Under the pieces are notes generated by a model that had not been told where the DNA came from, searched no databases, and was given only the letters and a program-made list of their open reading frames with translations. Of a stretch of 64,000 bases of DNA, positions 1-8,666 are shown piece after piece (position 1 is the stretch's first letter; every line of letters starts with the position of its first letter). The stretch comes from Paenibacillus cellulositrophicus (lineage in GTDB: Bacteria > Bacillota > Bacilli > Paenibacillales > Paenibacillaceae): positions 558,001 to 622,000 of the forward strand of contig NZ_CP045295.1 of NCBI RefSeq assembly GCF_009363095.1. Direction: 5' to 3'. A program made the translations under genes and the position numbers.

Positions 1-1
1 C

Positions 2-103
2 AACGGCATGCCGCTGCCGGCCATCGCCGTGCAGGAGAAAGACGGCAGCTGCCGCGTCGTGCGCGAGTTCGGCTATCAGGATTTCAAGATGAGACTTGCT
101 TGA
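2..103 (+). CDS. C-terminal end of an unidentified protein (partial)
   Basis: An open frame enters from the left edge and stops with TGA at 101-103, leaving 33 visible residues that end in FKMRLA. I do not recognise the family from this tail. A strong hairpin about 120 bases further on would end its transcript. Nothing in the next 120 bases looks like another gene. Confidence 0.5.
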   Translation, partial: NGMPLPAIAVQEKDGSCRVVREFGYQDFKMRLA

Positions 104-223
104 TGAATAAGAAAAACGTCTATCGACGTACCTTCAAAGAAGACAGACCGCGTCTAGAGGAAGTTTTTCTTGCTAGATCAGGAAGCAGAAGCTCCGAAAC
201 TTATACTTTCTGATCTCTTAAGC

Positions 224-257
224 AAAGCCTTAACCCTGTCACAAGGGTTAAGGCTTT
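224..257 (+). terminator. Bidirectional Rho-independent terminator
   Basis: A perfect 14-bp stem (AAAGCCTTAACCCT at 224-237 with its complement at 244-257) closes a 6-base loop. It is followed on the plus strand by TTGGTTTT. It separates the partial plus-strand gene from the convergent GH38 gene; the T tract is better on the plus strand. Confidence 0.8.
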
Positions 258-301
258 TTGGTTTTACGTTTTCTTTTTTTTAGATAAAGCATTGTATAGA
301 C

Positions 302-2899
302 CTACTTAAGGATAACTTTCAATTGGGCTAATTCCCCTGGCTGCATGATCAATTGTACGTCTTTACCGTTGCTAGGGATCTGGCGAACCACTTCATCCAG
401 AGGATTGACCAAGCAGGCAGCCTCCACTTCTCTATCCATTAGGTTAAAGATGTACTCAGACGGCTCCGTTCCGGCATTTCGCAGGGTCAGAATAAACCCA
501 TTTCCATCCACAGCCGGTTTCACGTATAGCAGGACGACTGTACCGCTTGACTGGCTAAACCACTGCCCTTCTTCCTCCCTATCACACATCACCGCCGCAT
601 TCATGGCTATAGGATCCGCTGCAGCTATGCCCGCACGATATGCCTCAACGGGATCAAATTGCCCGAACGGACTTAGCTCATAATGCAAAACGATCTCTCC
701 AGGTTGACTGGCCCAGAAGTTGGTATCCCAATAATTGTTCATGGCCCATGCAAGCAGTAGCGGATTTTCCTGGCGGCCGATCTGCTTACTCTCCTTGCCG
801 AAATGAAAATCGCCGATTTGAACGAGCGGCGCATCGGGACAAGCTAAGGTGATCCCCTTCTGCTGATCATAGATGGATACCGTCTGGTCAACGGTCACCC
901 AGTCCCGGCAAGCGGTGCCAAGCTGCTCTCTGTCAAGCTCGACTAACAAGCCGGCTGTATCATAATGGGCGCGCCAGCCTTGATCCATCTGCAGCGGAAA
1001 GGCGAAATAGATCGACTCGGGCGTCCTTATATCCGATTTATTCATGGACGCGGAAAGACAGATCCGGGGATGGATGGCAGAAAAGGTAATCCGCTGTTCC
1101 AGCCGGGAAACCCCCGGCGCTTCAAGCTGCAAGACATACGTCACCGAGTCACTGGTTTGTTCGACCGAATAAGCTTGCAGCCAGTTGGCACCAACACGCT
1201 TTGCTTTCCATTCATGATTCCAGACGGATATGCTGCGATTCCCTTTGTCGACATCCCGCGGGAACAAGGTGCTTCGATGCTCAGGATTGTGGCGCCCGTC
1301 GATCGACTCCTGAACAAACTCAAATAACGTACATGGGCTCTTTTCGTCGAGCATAGGCCACTGATGTATCTTATCGAATAACTGCACAATTCTTGCGCTG
1401 ACAGGGTTGAATGTCATCCGGTAAAATGGCGTTTCGATCATCCCTTCCGTGACCGAAATACGGTTGGACGAGGCGGCCAGCCGGGCTTCTAGCTGGGCAA
1501 ACGGGATCTTTTTCCACGAAAATGGCGCCAGCTCTACCGTTCCATACGATTTATAGCTCTGTACCTCCTGTGTGTACGGCAAGAAGTCCATGACACGCGA
1601 AGCGGCTAAATGACGACCGCTGCCGAGGTAGTATTCAGGCACCTTGACCTCCGCATGCTGCGTTTCACTTGAGGTGTTGACCAGCATGACGCCGCCAGGC
1701 TCATGGGATTGTAGCGGGTTCCCTGCAATCGCTTCCATTTGTTTGGCATACACGTAAGCAGACAGGTCTGCCGATTTGTACGCCGTCACCCTCTTGTGCA
1801 GCTGCATCGAAACCGAAAGCGGATGGTCAGGGAGGTTGACCGAGCCCCATGAACCCCAGGTATGCTCATCATACAGCAGCGCCTGCTCCCATGCCTCGGT
1901 TTTCGCTTTCGTGTACTGCAGGTTTGGCGCTCCTTGGATCGCTTCAAGAAAATCAGCCTTCTTCAGGTGTTGCTTCGTTTGGCGAACGATCTTGGTTTCC
2001 TTCGCGGAGCTTCCCGCGCCGAAATTCCAGTAGTCCGTCCAATCGCCCGCATGAGTCTGGATTTGTTCTTTCGGCATCCGGCGAACCCGCTCCAGAAGCA
2101 TCTCCGGGGTCGCAAAAATCACCTTCTGGTCATGTCCTTCCTCATTGTATCGGCGGATCAGCGACAGCAGGTTCGGGTCCGGACAGTTATTGTCATACAG
2201 CGGCGGATTGGTTGCCGTTAAGTACACGAAATCGTAGGGATAGCCCCCTCCTTCCAAACGGTCGATATAGTCCCTAATCCCTTGCGCCATCAGCTGGGTA
2301 TCATCCTGACTCGTATGGAAAAACTGGCTAAACAGAGAATAATGCTCACCCAGGAACGTCAGCAGCTGCCGATTGTCGGGCGTTGTCCAGTTAAACACGG
2401 CAGGACGTGGCAGCGGTATGCCCCCGAAATGCACATTAATCCCTGTGATATAAAACTCGATTCCTGCATCGAGCAAAACCTGGCTCAGCGGCCATGGCTG
2501 CCCGTTGACATCATGATTTATCGCCGTTTTGATGGAAACGCCAAATCGCTCCCGCAGCTCGCGAACCGGCTGGAGCATTCGTACAAGCTGATCCGTATGT
2601 ACAAGCGGCGTCGTATGCATCGGAAGTGCAGCTATACTGATCTGTCCATTGTGCAGCAATCTGCGGAAATCGGAAATTTGCTCAGAAGTGGCTGTCTCCA
2701 GCCATTGCATCACCGGGAAGGTGGCCTCGCAGGTCCAGCGGAATTTTGAATCCTCGGGCTCATGCTCCGATTGAAGACACAGCCGGATTGCTTCATCAAT
2801 ATAGTCTTTCTGAAGCTCCAGCAGTAACGGCTGGGGATGCGTGTAGCCGATATCCAGGTGACTATGATGCAAACACAATATTTCTTTGATTTTCGCCAT
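302..2899 (-). CDS. Glycoside hydrolase family 38 (alpha-mannosidase-like)
   Basis: This 865-residue cytoplasmic enzyme starts with the GH38 metal motif HSHLDIGYT (His12, His14, Asp16). A second motif, NHDVNGQPWPL, places the probable nucleophile at Asp130. GH38 enzymes are retaining alpha-mannosidases that bind zinc; here the substrate is inferred to be a mannose-containing oligosaccharide. The C-terminal half has the beta-rich layout of the family, and there is no signal peptide. I chose ATG at 2899 because TAGGAG lies 10 bases upstream; the GTG three codons earlier sits directly against that site. It is divergent from an AraC-type regulator, which probably controls it. The family is divergent, so a different alpha-glycosidic specificity is possible. 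Confidence 0.82.
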   Translation of the reverse strand: MAKIKEILCLHHSHLDIGYTHPQPLLLELQKDYIDEAIRLCLQSEHEPEDSKFRWTCEATFPVMQWLETATSEQISDFRRLLHNGQISIAALPMHTTPLVHTDQLVRMLQPVRELRERFGVSIKTAINHDVNGQPWPLSQVLLDAGIEFYITGINVHFGGIPLPRPAVFNWTTPDNRQLLTFLGEHYSLFSQFFHTSQDDTQLMAQGIRDYIDRLEGGGYPYDFVYLTATNPPLYDNNCPDPNLLSLIRRYNEEGHDQKVIFATPEMLLERVRRMPKEQIQTHAGDWTDYWNFGAGSSAKETKIVRQTKQHLKKADFLEAIQGAPNLQYTKAKTEAWEQALLYDEHTWGSWGSVNLPDHPLSVSMQLHKRVTAYKSADLSAYVYAKQMEAIAGNPLQSHEPGGVMLVNTSSETQHAEVKVPEYYLGSGRHLAASRVMDFLPYTQEVQSYKSYGTVELAPFSWKKIPFAQLEARLAASSNRISVTEGMIETPFYRMTFNPVSARIVQLFDKIHQWPMLDEKSPCTLFEFVQESIDGRHNPEHRSTLFPRDVDKGNRSISVWNHEWKAKRVGANWLQAYSVEQTSDSVTYVLQLEAPGVSRLEQRITFSAIHPRICLSASMNKSDIRTPESIYFAFPLQMDQGWRAHYDTAGLLVELDREQLGTACRDWVTVDQTVSIYDQQKGITLACPDAPLVQIGDFHFGKESKQIGRQENPLLLAWAMNNYWDTNFWASQPGEIVLHYELSPFGQFDPVEAYRAGIAAADPIAMNAAVMCDREEEGQWFSQSSGTVVLLYVKPAVDGNGFILTLRNAGTEPSEYIFNLMDREVEAACLVNPLDEVVRQIPSNGKDVQLIMQPGELAQLKVILK

Positions 2900-3066
2900 T
2901 CCTGTCACGCTCCTAAGACTTTATATATTTGTCATCCTTCATCTTCAGGGTTAAATGATAAATCTCTTAAAAATTGTATCAAGTTCTGTGGGCTGCGTAT
3001 TTACAGAAACGTATATCTTTTATACAATCGTCATGCCTATTTTCGGAGAAAAGGAGATGGTCTGTA

Positions 3067-3966
3067 ATGGATTTTGCCAATCTTCATCCTTACGTCTACC
3101 ATGCCTGCCTATATCCATTTTCCAGAGGCCAGAACAGCCTGTCGCGTACTTGCTACGCTTCATCGCTCTATCTGATCAGCGAGGGTAAGGGCATCATTCG
3201 GTTTCGGGGAGAAGACCACCCGGTCGTTCCCGGTTCTCTTGTATATATGCCGCCGGGCTTGCTTCACGACTGGTATGCAGATTGGGAGGAGCCAATGGTT
3301 CATTATTGCTGCTATTTTGATTGGACGTTAATCGATCGCAGAGAAGCCTTCTCGACGCCCAACATGATCTGTTTCGACCTTTCTCAACTGCAGCAGTCGC
3401 TCATTGGGCCTGCGTTTCCTATTCCGATACCCGAATTGATGACGGTGAACAAGCTGCGGATCTGGATGGATGGGTTTGAGACTTTTTTTAATAACAACGA
3501 ATACATAAACGAGCGAACCTATTATCGGGGCCTGAAGATTCAATCTAATTTCCAGCAGTTCATGGAGTACTTCCTCACCTTCGCTCTCAAGGAGAACAAT
3601 ATCCCCGATCCGCGAATGCTTCATCTTTTAGAACGGCTGGATCAGGATTTGATGACCGGCAGCGTGAAGCCGCTGGAAGTGTATTTTCGGGAGCTTCACA
3701 TGAGCCGCGGCTATTTTTTCGAAAAATTTCATCAGGCCACCGGCTTATCACCCACGCAATATATGAACCATTTCCGGATTAACCGTGCCAAAGATGATCT
3801 GCGGTTTTCCAACTTGAGCATCACGGAGATCTCTGAGAAATACGGCTTCTCGTCGGTTCATTATTTCTCTAAGCTGTTCAAGCAGTTAACGGGAACGCCG
3901 CCTAAAGAGTACCGCGCAGCTTATATCAGCGAGGGTTTTAAGCAGGTAGAAGTTTTTGCACCATAG
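3067..3966 (+). CDS. AraC-family regulator with cupin sensor domain
   Basis: This 299-residue protein has an N-terminal cupin fold (about residues 15-95, with the typical GSLVYMPPGLLHDWYA stretch) and a C-terminal double helix-turn-helix. The second helix-turn-helix carries the AraC signature running through ISEKYGFSSVHYFSKLFKQLTG. Such regulators usually sense a sugar and activate a neighbouring glycosidase gene. The ATG at 3067 follows AAGGAG by 10 bases; in-frame upstream codons have no such site. The divergent GH38 gene starts 167 bases away, so it is the likely target. The effector is unknown. Confidence 0.88.
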   Translation: MDFANLHPYVYHACLYPFSRGQNSLSRTCYASSLYLISEGKGIIRFRGEDHPVVPGSLVYMPPGLLHDWYADWEEPMVHYCCYFDWTLIDRREAFSTPNMICFDLSQLQQSLIGPAFPIPIPELMTVNKLRIWMDGFETFFNNNEYINERTYYRGLKIQSNFQQFMEYFLTFALKENNIPDPRMLHLLERLDQDLMTGSVKPLEVYFRELHMSRGYFFEKFHQATGLSPTQYMNHFRINRAKDDLRFSNLSITEISEKYGFSSVHYFSKLFKQLTGTPPKEYRAAYISEGFKQVEVFAP

Positions 3967-4041
3967 TCAGGAGTACGAGCGTACCACTCCCTCTTGTTCG
4001 AATGGTTGATTAAAAAAAGACCGCTTTTTGCTGACTTTTTA

Positions 4042-4064
4042 GTATACTCTTGGTATACAGCCAA
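4042..4064. promoter_or_regulatory. Pair of TATAC-centred dyads upstream of dgoD
   Basis: GTATAC occurs at 4042-4047 and 4053-4058, 11 bp apart, about one helical turn. The second lies inside an imperfect dyad with arms CTTGG and CCAAG (4049-4065). GntR/FadR-type sugar-acid regulators such as UxuR bind TTGGTATACCAA-like sites, so this may be the dgoD operator. No matching regulator gene is visible in the window. Confidence 0.35.
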
Positions 4065-4191
4065 GTTCATCGCAGCGTAATTTGCAGATTTCGACTCTTA
4101 CAGGAAAACATGATGCGAGGTGGGATGATCTGATAACGTAAAACAAATCTTTTATGCGGCTCAATAAAAATATGAATAAGGTGGGTTACGA

Positions 4192-5340
4192 ATGAAAATT
4201 ACAGGTTACGAATTATTCCTTGTACCACCACGCTGGTTATTTTTAAAAGTCGAAACGGATGAGGGCATTGCGGGTTGGGGAGAGCCTGTTATTGAAGGGA
4301 AAGCCGCAACGGTAAAAACGGCGGTCGAGGAGATGATGACTTATTTAATCGGTAAGGATCCTTTGCGCATTGAAGATCATTGGAATGTGATGTATCGTGC
4401 TGGATTCTACCGCGGCGGCCCGATCCTGATGAGTGCGATTGCCGGCATAGACCAGGCTCTTTGGGATATTAAAGGAAAGTTCTATAATGCACCTGTCTAT
4501 CAGTTGATCGGCGGCGCTTGCCGGGACTCGATGAAAGTGTATTCCTGGATCGGCGGGGATCGCCCAAGTGAAACGGCACAAATGGCGCTGGAGTGTGTGA
4601 AAAAAGGTTTTCAAGCCGTTAAAATGAATGCAACCGAAGAATTGCAGTACATCGATTCCTTTGACAAGGTTGAAAAAGTGTTAGAAAACGTAGCGGCGAT
4701 TCGGACCGCTGTCGGGAACCACATTGGAATCGGAATCGATTTTCACGGCCGCGTACATAAGCCCATGGCAAAAGTACTGGCTAAAGAGCTCGAAGTGTTT
4801 CGACCTATGTTTTTAGAGGAACCTGTGTTACCTGAAAATAATGAAGCATTAAAAGAGATCGCATCGTTAACCTCCACTCCGATTGCGACGGGAGAGCGGA
4901 TGTTCTCAAGATGGGATTTTAAGCATCTGCTGTCCGACGGATACGTGGATATCATTCAGCCTGATTTATCCCATGCCGGCGGCATCACGGAATGCAAGAA
5001 AATCATCAGCATGGCCGAAGCCTACGATATCGCGGCTGCTCCTCATTGTCCGTTAGGTCCGATTGCACTGGCCGCCTGCTTACAGGTCGATGCGACCGCC
5101 CACAATGCCTTCATCCAGGAGCAGAGCTTAGGCATCCATTACAATCAAGGAAATGATCTGCTTGATTATTTGATCGATCCCGCTGTTTTTCATTATGAAA
5201 ACGGTTACGTTAAAATACCGGACGGTCCAGGCTTAGGGATCGAGATCAACGAAGAAAAGGTGCGCGAAATGGCAAAAATAGGCCATCAATGGCAAAATCC
5301 GCTGTGGCGCCACAAGGACGGAAGCGTAGCCGAGTGGTAG
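4192..5340 (+). CDS. dgoD: D-galactonate dehydratase
   Basis: This enolase-superfamily enzyme converts D-galactonate to 2-keto-3-deoxygalactonate in the DeLey-Doudoroff route. Its 382 residues equal the E. coli DgoD length and align without gaps by eye. The functional residues fall at the E. coli positions: metal ligands Asp183, Glu209 and Glu235, catalytic His185, and the His285-Asp258 dyad (APHCPLGP and QPDLSHAGG motifs). The C-terminus [10 protein letters not shown] matches too. A GGTGG sequence precedes the ATG. It stands alone; kinase and aldolase genes for the next steps are not in the window. A paired dyad about 130 bases upstream may be its operator. Confidence 0.95.
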   Translation: MKITGYELFLVPPRWLFLKVETDEGIAGWGEPVIEGKAATVKTAVEEMMTYLIGKDPLRIEDHWNVMYRAGFYRGGPILMSAIAGIDQALWDIKGKFYNAPVYQLIGGACRDSMKVYSWIGGDRPSETAQMALECVKKGFQAVKMNATEELQYIDSFDKVEKVLENVAAIRTAVGNHIGIGIDFHGRVHKPMAKVLAKELEVFRPMFLEEPVLPENNEALKEIASLTSTPIATGERMFSRWDFKHLLSDGYVDIIQPDLSHAGGITECKKIISMAEAYDIAAAPHCPLGPIALAACLQVDATAHNAFIQEQSLGIHYNQGNDLLDYLIDPAVFHYENGYVKIPDGPGLGIEINEEKVREMAKIGHQWQNPLWRHKDGSVAEW

Positions 5341-5380
5341 AACCGCTCCTTGCGCATCTCATCCGGATCACCAAATCAAA

Positions 5381-5416
5381 AGATCGCTCCTCGCACGATG
5401 GGGGGCGATCTTTATT
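5381..5416. terminator. Bidirectional terminator between dgoD and the FAD oxidase gene
   Basis: AGATCGC at 5381-5387 pairs with GCGATCT at 5405-5411, extended by CC/GG pairs, with TTTATT on the plus side and CTTTTGATTT on the minus side. It lies between convergent genes. Confidence 0.75.
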
Positions 5417-5426
5417 AGTTTCAAAA

Positions 5427-6824
5427 TTAGCGAGTATGTTCAGTTTGACCGCGGGACTTCTTCCCTACCGGGATACTTTGGGCAAAACGGAATGCATTAT
5501 GGGGGTCATATTTCCGCTTGACCCGCTTCAGTCTGTTAACATTCACTCCATAATACGCCTTGGGCCAGTTTTCGATTTGCAGATCGGGGAAGTTTACATA
5601 ATCCCCTTTGACAAAGGGACGTAACGCTTTGCGGAACCTTGTCACCCACTGGATATTCCGCTGCTGCTCGCCGTCGTTCCTCCATCTTGCCGACAGCTCA
5701 TAGACCGTCTCTGCCTTCCGATGTGGATAGGCCGTCGCAGTCGGGGATATCCGGCTTACCGCACTTCCTGCCCCGCCTAAGCTTTGACACCACACAGTAG
5801 CATGCTGATTAGGCGCATGGGACAGAAAATCACGAATCACTCGCACGCCTTCGCGAGGCAGCGGCTTAAACCCGAATGCTCCAGTAATTTTAAACTTCGG
5901 CTCCAGGTTGAGATCCCCTTGGGCAAAAAATTGGGTTGCTTCGATAAAAGGTACTGTCCTTACCATCACCTTTACTGGGGTTCCTGTTTGCAGCAAGGGT
6001 TGGATTATTCGCCGCAGTTCTTCCGCGCTTCCCAGCAGCTGTCCGGTAGACACGATGATCCCCACCTGTTTCGCAGCGACTTCGATCGTGGAAGTTAAGC
6101 GATTCGTAACAGCAGGAGCCCAGCGCTGCCAAGCCGGAAATACCTTCTCCAGATCGCGCCATTTCCAGGTGATGCTGTAGATGGAGACGTTCCGGATGGG
6201 CCTTACCCGAAACGTATATTCGGTAGCAATCCCGAAGTTCCCTCCCCCGCCCCCTCGTGATGCCCAGAGCAGATCGGAATGTTTCTTCTCGCTCGCGATG
6301 ATCGGCTTCGCTCCGCGCCGTCCTGAAGCCACAACCATCTTCACCTGTTTTAGGTTATCGCAGGTAAGTCCATACTTTCGCGAGAGCAGCCCGATTCCGC
6401 CTCCCAGGGTAAGCCCGGCAATGCCCACATCTGGCGCCGTTCCACCCGGCAGGGCTACCCGCTTATTCCACAGTTTTCTGTATACGCGGGCAAGCGGATT
6501 GCCTGTTTGTATGCGGGCCACCATGTTTTTGCGATCCACCTCCACGCTATTCATTTCGCTCACATCGATAATTAACCCGCCATTGACAGACGAAAATCCT
6601 TCATAGCTGTGCCTCCCGCTGCAGACTCTAAACCGTACGCCTCGCTCACGAGCCCATTTCACTGCGTTGATAACATCCTGCGTTCGTTGGCAAAATACGA
6701 TGATACATGGGAACTTGGAAAAGCGCCGATTGTATTCCATTCTGGCCGTATTATAAGACGGATTGCCAGGCACCACAATTCTTCCGGTCAATGGGGTACC
6801 GGCTGTATTCCGCTTTCCAGTCAT
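5427..6824 (-). CDS. FAD-linked oxidoreductase, berberine-bridge-enzyme type
   Basis: This 465-residue flavoprotein has an FAD_binding_4 domain (about residues 30-200) and a C-terminal BBE domain ending YYGVNVNRLKRVKRKYDPHN. His72 in SGRHSYEG is the position that carries the 8-alpha-histidyl FAD bond. The cysteine that would give the second covalent bond is replaced by Ala130 in GGTAPDVG, so flavin attachment is probably monocovalent. Relatives oxidise sugars or secondary metabolites using oxygen. I chose ATG at 6824, 7 bases after GGTGG; an ATG eight codons earlier lacks a spaced site. It is monocistronic, and no substrate can be assigned from context. Confidence 0.85.
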   Translation of the reverse strand: MTGKRNTAGTPLTGRIVVPGNPSYNTARMEYNRRFSKFPCIIVFCQRTQDVINAVKWARERGVRFRVCSGRHSYEGFSSVNGGLIIDVSEMNSVEVDRKNMVARIQTGNPLARVYRKLWNKRVALPGGTAPDVGIAGLTLGGGIGLLSRKYGLTCDNLKQVKMVVASGRRGAKPIIASEKKHSDLLWASRGGGGGNFGIATEYTFRVRPIRNVSIYSITWKWRDLEKVFPAWQRWAPAVTNRLTSTIEVAAKQVGIIVSTGQLLGSAEELRRIIQPLLQTGTPVKVMVRTVPFIEATQFFAQGDLNLEPKFKITGAFGFKPLPREGVRVIRDFLSHAPNQHATVWCQSLGGAGSAVSRISPTATAYPHRKAETVYELSARWRNDGEQQRNIQWVTRFRKALRPFVKGDYVNFPDLQIENWPKAYYGVNVNRLKRVKRKYDPHNAFRFAQSIPVGKKSRGQTEHTR

Positions 6825-7003
6825 TATATGTCCACCATCCTCGATCATGGATTAAGCTGTACTCATCTGCTTATTCCTATGTCGGGGCAATTGACCTGGC
6901 AACGGCACCTGCCTTATAGGCGCTTTGGATAGTAACCTTAGCTTTTTCCGAAAATCATGTCACCTCTGATGTCGTGTATTTAGCGAATCAACATGCAGGA
7001 AAG

Positions 7004-7038
7004 AAAAACGGCTCCGGTTTATGGAAGCCGTTTTTTTT
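7004..7038. terminator. Terminator downstream of the 46-residue small gene
   Basis: AAAAACGGCT (7004-7013) pairs with AGCCGTTTTT (7026-7035). There are eight T on the plus strand and GTTTTTC on the minus strand. On the minus strand it directly follows the small gene that stops at 7054. Confidence 0.75.
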
Positions 7039-7053
7039 GCGGTACTACCTCAC

Positions 7054-7194
7054 TCAGCAGTTCTTGCCACTCTTCTTGCCTGGATTCATCGGTTGATTTC
7101 CCCCGGTTTCAGCCAGCTTCTCTCCGAATTGATCCAGCCGTTCTGGCGAAGATGCAGGGCCGTCGTTTTTCGGCTTGTTGTTTCTTCCAGTCAT
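7054..7194 (-). CDS. Small hydrophilic protein, 46 residues, unknown function
   Basis: An ATG at 7192-7194 is preceded by GGAGGTGAGCGTC, a near-ideal ribosome binding site. The frame runs 46 codons to TGA at 7054-7056 and is followed at once by a terminator, so this is a complete small transcription unit. The product begins MTGRNNKPKND and ends GKKSGKNC. It is Lys-, Asn-, Gly- and Pro-rich with no membrane segment, and has a single terminal cysteine. I do not recognise it. The composition recalls small spore-associated proteins of Bacillales, but I see no diagnostic motif. Confidence 0.65.
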   Translation of the reverse strand: MTGRNNKPKNDGPASSPERLDQFGEKLAETGGNQPMNPGKKSGKNC

Positions 7195-7402
7195 GACGCT
7201 CACCTCCATCCATAACATGAGCGCCTGGCCTTGTTTTCATACCCTGGGGCTTCCTCCGAACTTAAAATCGGGTCTTTTTTGCAGATTGCTTTGAACTCGG
7301 CACTATACAACCACTCCAAAAGCGCTTAATATTTTCAATAGCAAGTTGTTTAAAATCCGCAATCGTCGCAGTGAACTTATTCGAGAAGGAGTCATCAGAG
7401 GC

Positions 7403-8578
7403 ATGCTGGAACCAAACATCACCAACCTATTGAAAAATACGCTGAAAGCAAGTATTGATAACAAGGAGATCGCCGGGGCGAACTTCATGGTGCTTAAGGA
7501 CGGGAACGAAGTTTTTTACCATGAAGACGGATTAGCTGACCTTGAGTCGGGGCGCCCGATAACAAGGGATTCGATTTTCCGGTTATATTCGATGACGAAG
7601 CCGGTGACTTCCACCTCCATCATGATGCTGCTGGAGCGTGGGGCTATCGATTTGTTCGATCCTGTAAGCCGTTACATTCCGGGTTTCAAAAACCAGCAGG
7701 TTGAGAAAAACGGCGAACTGGTTCCGGCCGGCCGGGAAGTCAACATTCACGATTTATTGAATATGACATCAGGATTAGTATATGGCGGAACCAACCAAGG
7801 CGGACAGCAAACGGATGCATTGTTCCAGGAGCTGGGCAGCCGGTTGAACGGTGATAACCCGATGAGCACACTGGAGTTCGCGAACCGCCTGGGCCAGATC
7901 CCGCTTTCGTTCGAGCCGGGCTCGTACTGGCAGTACGGAACGTCGGCCGATGTGCTTGGCGCGATTGTAGAAGCGGTGAGCGGTATGCGTTACGGACAAT
8001 TTTTGAAAAAGGAAATATTCGAGCCGCTGGGTATGAAGGATACCGGATTCTGGCTGCCTGAAGAAAAAAGAGACCGTCTTGTAAAAACCTATCAGGATGA
8101 TGGCGAAGGCGGCTTAAAGCTGTACTCGCACAGCCACCTTGGCATCGCCCATCAGCTGGACCGTGATCCGGCATACGAGTCCGGCGGAGCCGGCTTGGCA
8201 TCCACGATTGACGATGCTGCCAAGTTCACGACGATGCTGATGAATCAAGGCAGCTTCAACAGTGTTCAACTGTTAAAGCCAAGAATGGTTCAATATATGA
8301 CGTCGGCGGCATTAACCGAGTGGCAGCAAAACGGCTTCGATACGTGGCACACCATGCGCGGCCACAGCTATGGCAACCAGATGCGCATCATGACCGACCC
8401 CGGAAAAGCCGGATTTATCGGCAGCCCGGGCGAATACGGCTGGGACGGCTGGCTGGGGGCTTACTTCAGCAACAGCCCGCGGGACGGACTGACGATCTTG
8501 TTTATGATCCAGAAAAAGGATGGCGGCACGATGCCAATTACGCGCAAGCTGCGTAATATCGTATTCAGCACTTTGTAA
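7403..8578 (+). CDS. Serine hydrolase, class C beta-lactamase/esterase family
   Basis: This 391-residue protein belongs to the beta-lactamase-fold family PF00144. The SxxK catalytic motif is SMTK in FRLYSMTKPVTS. The second-motif tyrosine is probably in WQYGTSADVLG, and YGWDGWLG stands where the third motif lies. There is no signal peptide, so it probably acts in the cytoplasm as an esterase or peptidase and is not a true lactamase (EstB-like). I chose ATG at 7403, 11 bases after GAGAAGGAG; the frame stays open upstream without a better site. A strong terminator follows. Confidence 0.82.
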   Translation: MLEPNITNLLKNTLKASIDNKEIAGANFMVLKDGNEVFYHEDGLADLESGRPITRDSIFRLYSMTKPVTSTSIMMLLERGAIDLFDPVSRYIPGFKNQQVEKNGELVPAGREVNIHDLLNMTSGLVYGGTNQGGQQTDALFQELGSRLNGDNPMSTLEFANRLGQIPLSFEPGSYWQYGTSADVLGAIVEAVSGMRYGQFLKKEIFEPLGMKDTGFWLPEEKRDRLVKTYQDDGEGGLKLYSHSHLGIAHQLDRDPAYESGGAGLASTIDDAAKFTTMLMNQGSFNSVQLLKPRMVQYMTSAALTEWQQNGFDTWHTMRGHSYGNQMRIMTDPGKAGFIGSPGEYGWDGWLGAYFSNSPRDGLTILFMIQKKDGGTMPITRKLRNIVFSTL

Positions 8579-8590
8579 GGCCAAACGAAA

Positions 8591-8632
8591 GAACCGCACG
8601 GGAGTTGGGCTCCACGTGCGGTTCTATTTTTT
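8591..8632 (+). terminator. Terminator of the serine hydrolase gene
   Basis: GAACCGCACG (8591-8600) pairs perfectly with CGTGCGGTTC (8615-8624), followed by TATTTTTTT. It can also serve the convergent minus-strand gene ending at 8667. Confidence 0.85.
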
Positions 8633-8666
8633 TACGAAGAATGGTCTATAGGTGGACAGCTCCCCA

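Noticed and set aside
7310..7335. AAAGCGCTT core upstream of the serine hydrolase gene as a cre site
   Set aside because: Only about 10 of 14 consensus positions match, with both ends wrong.
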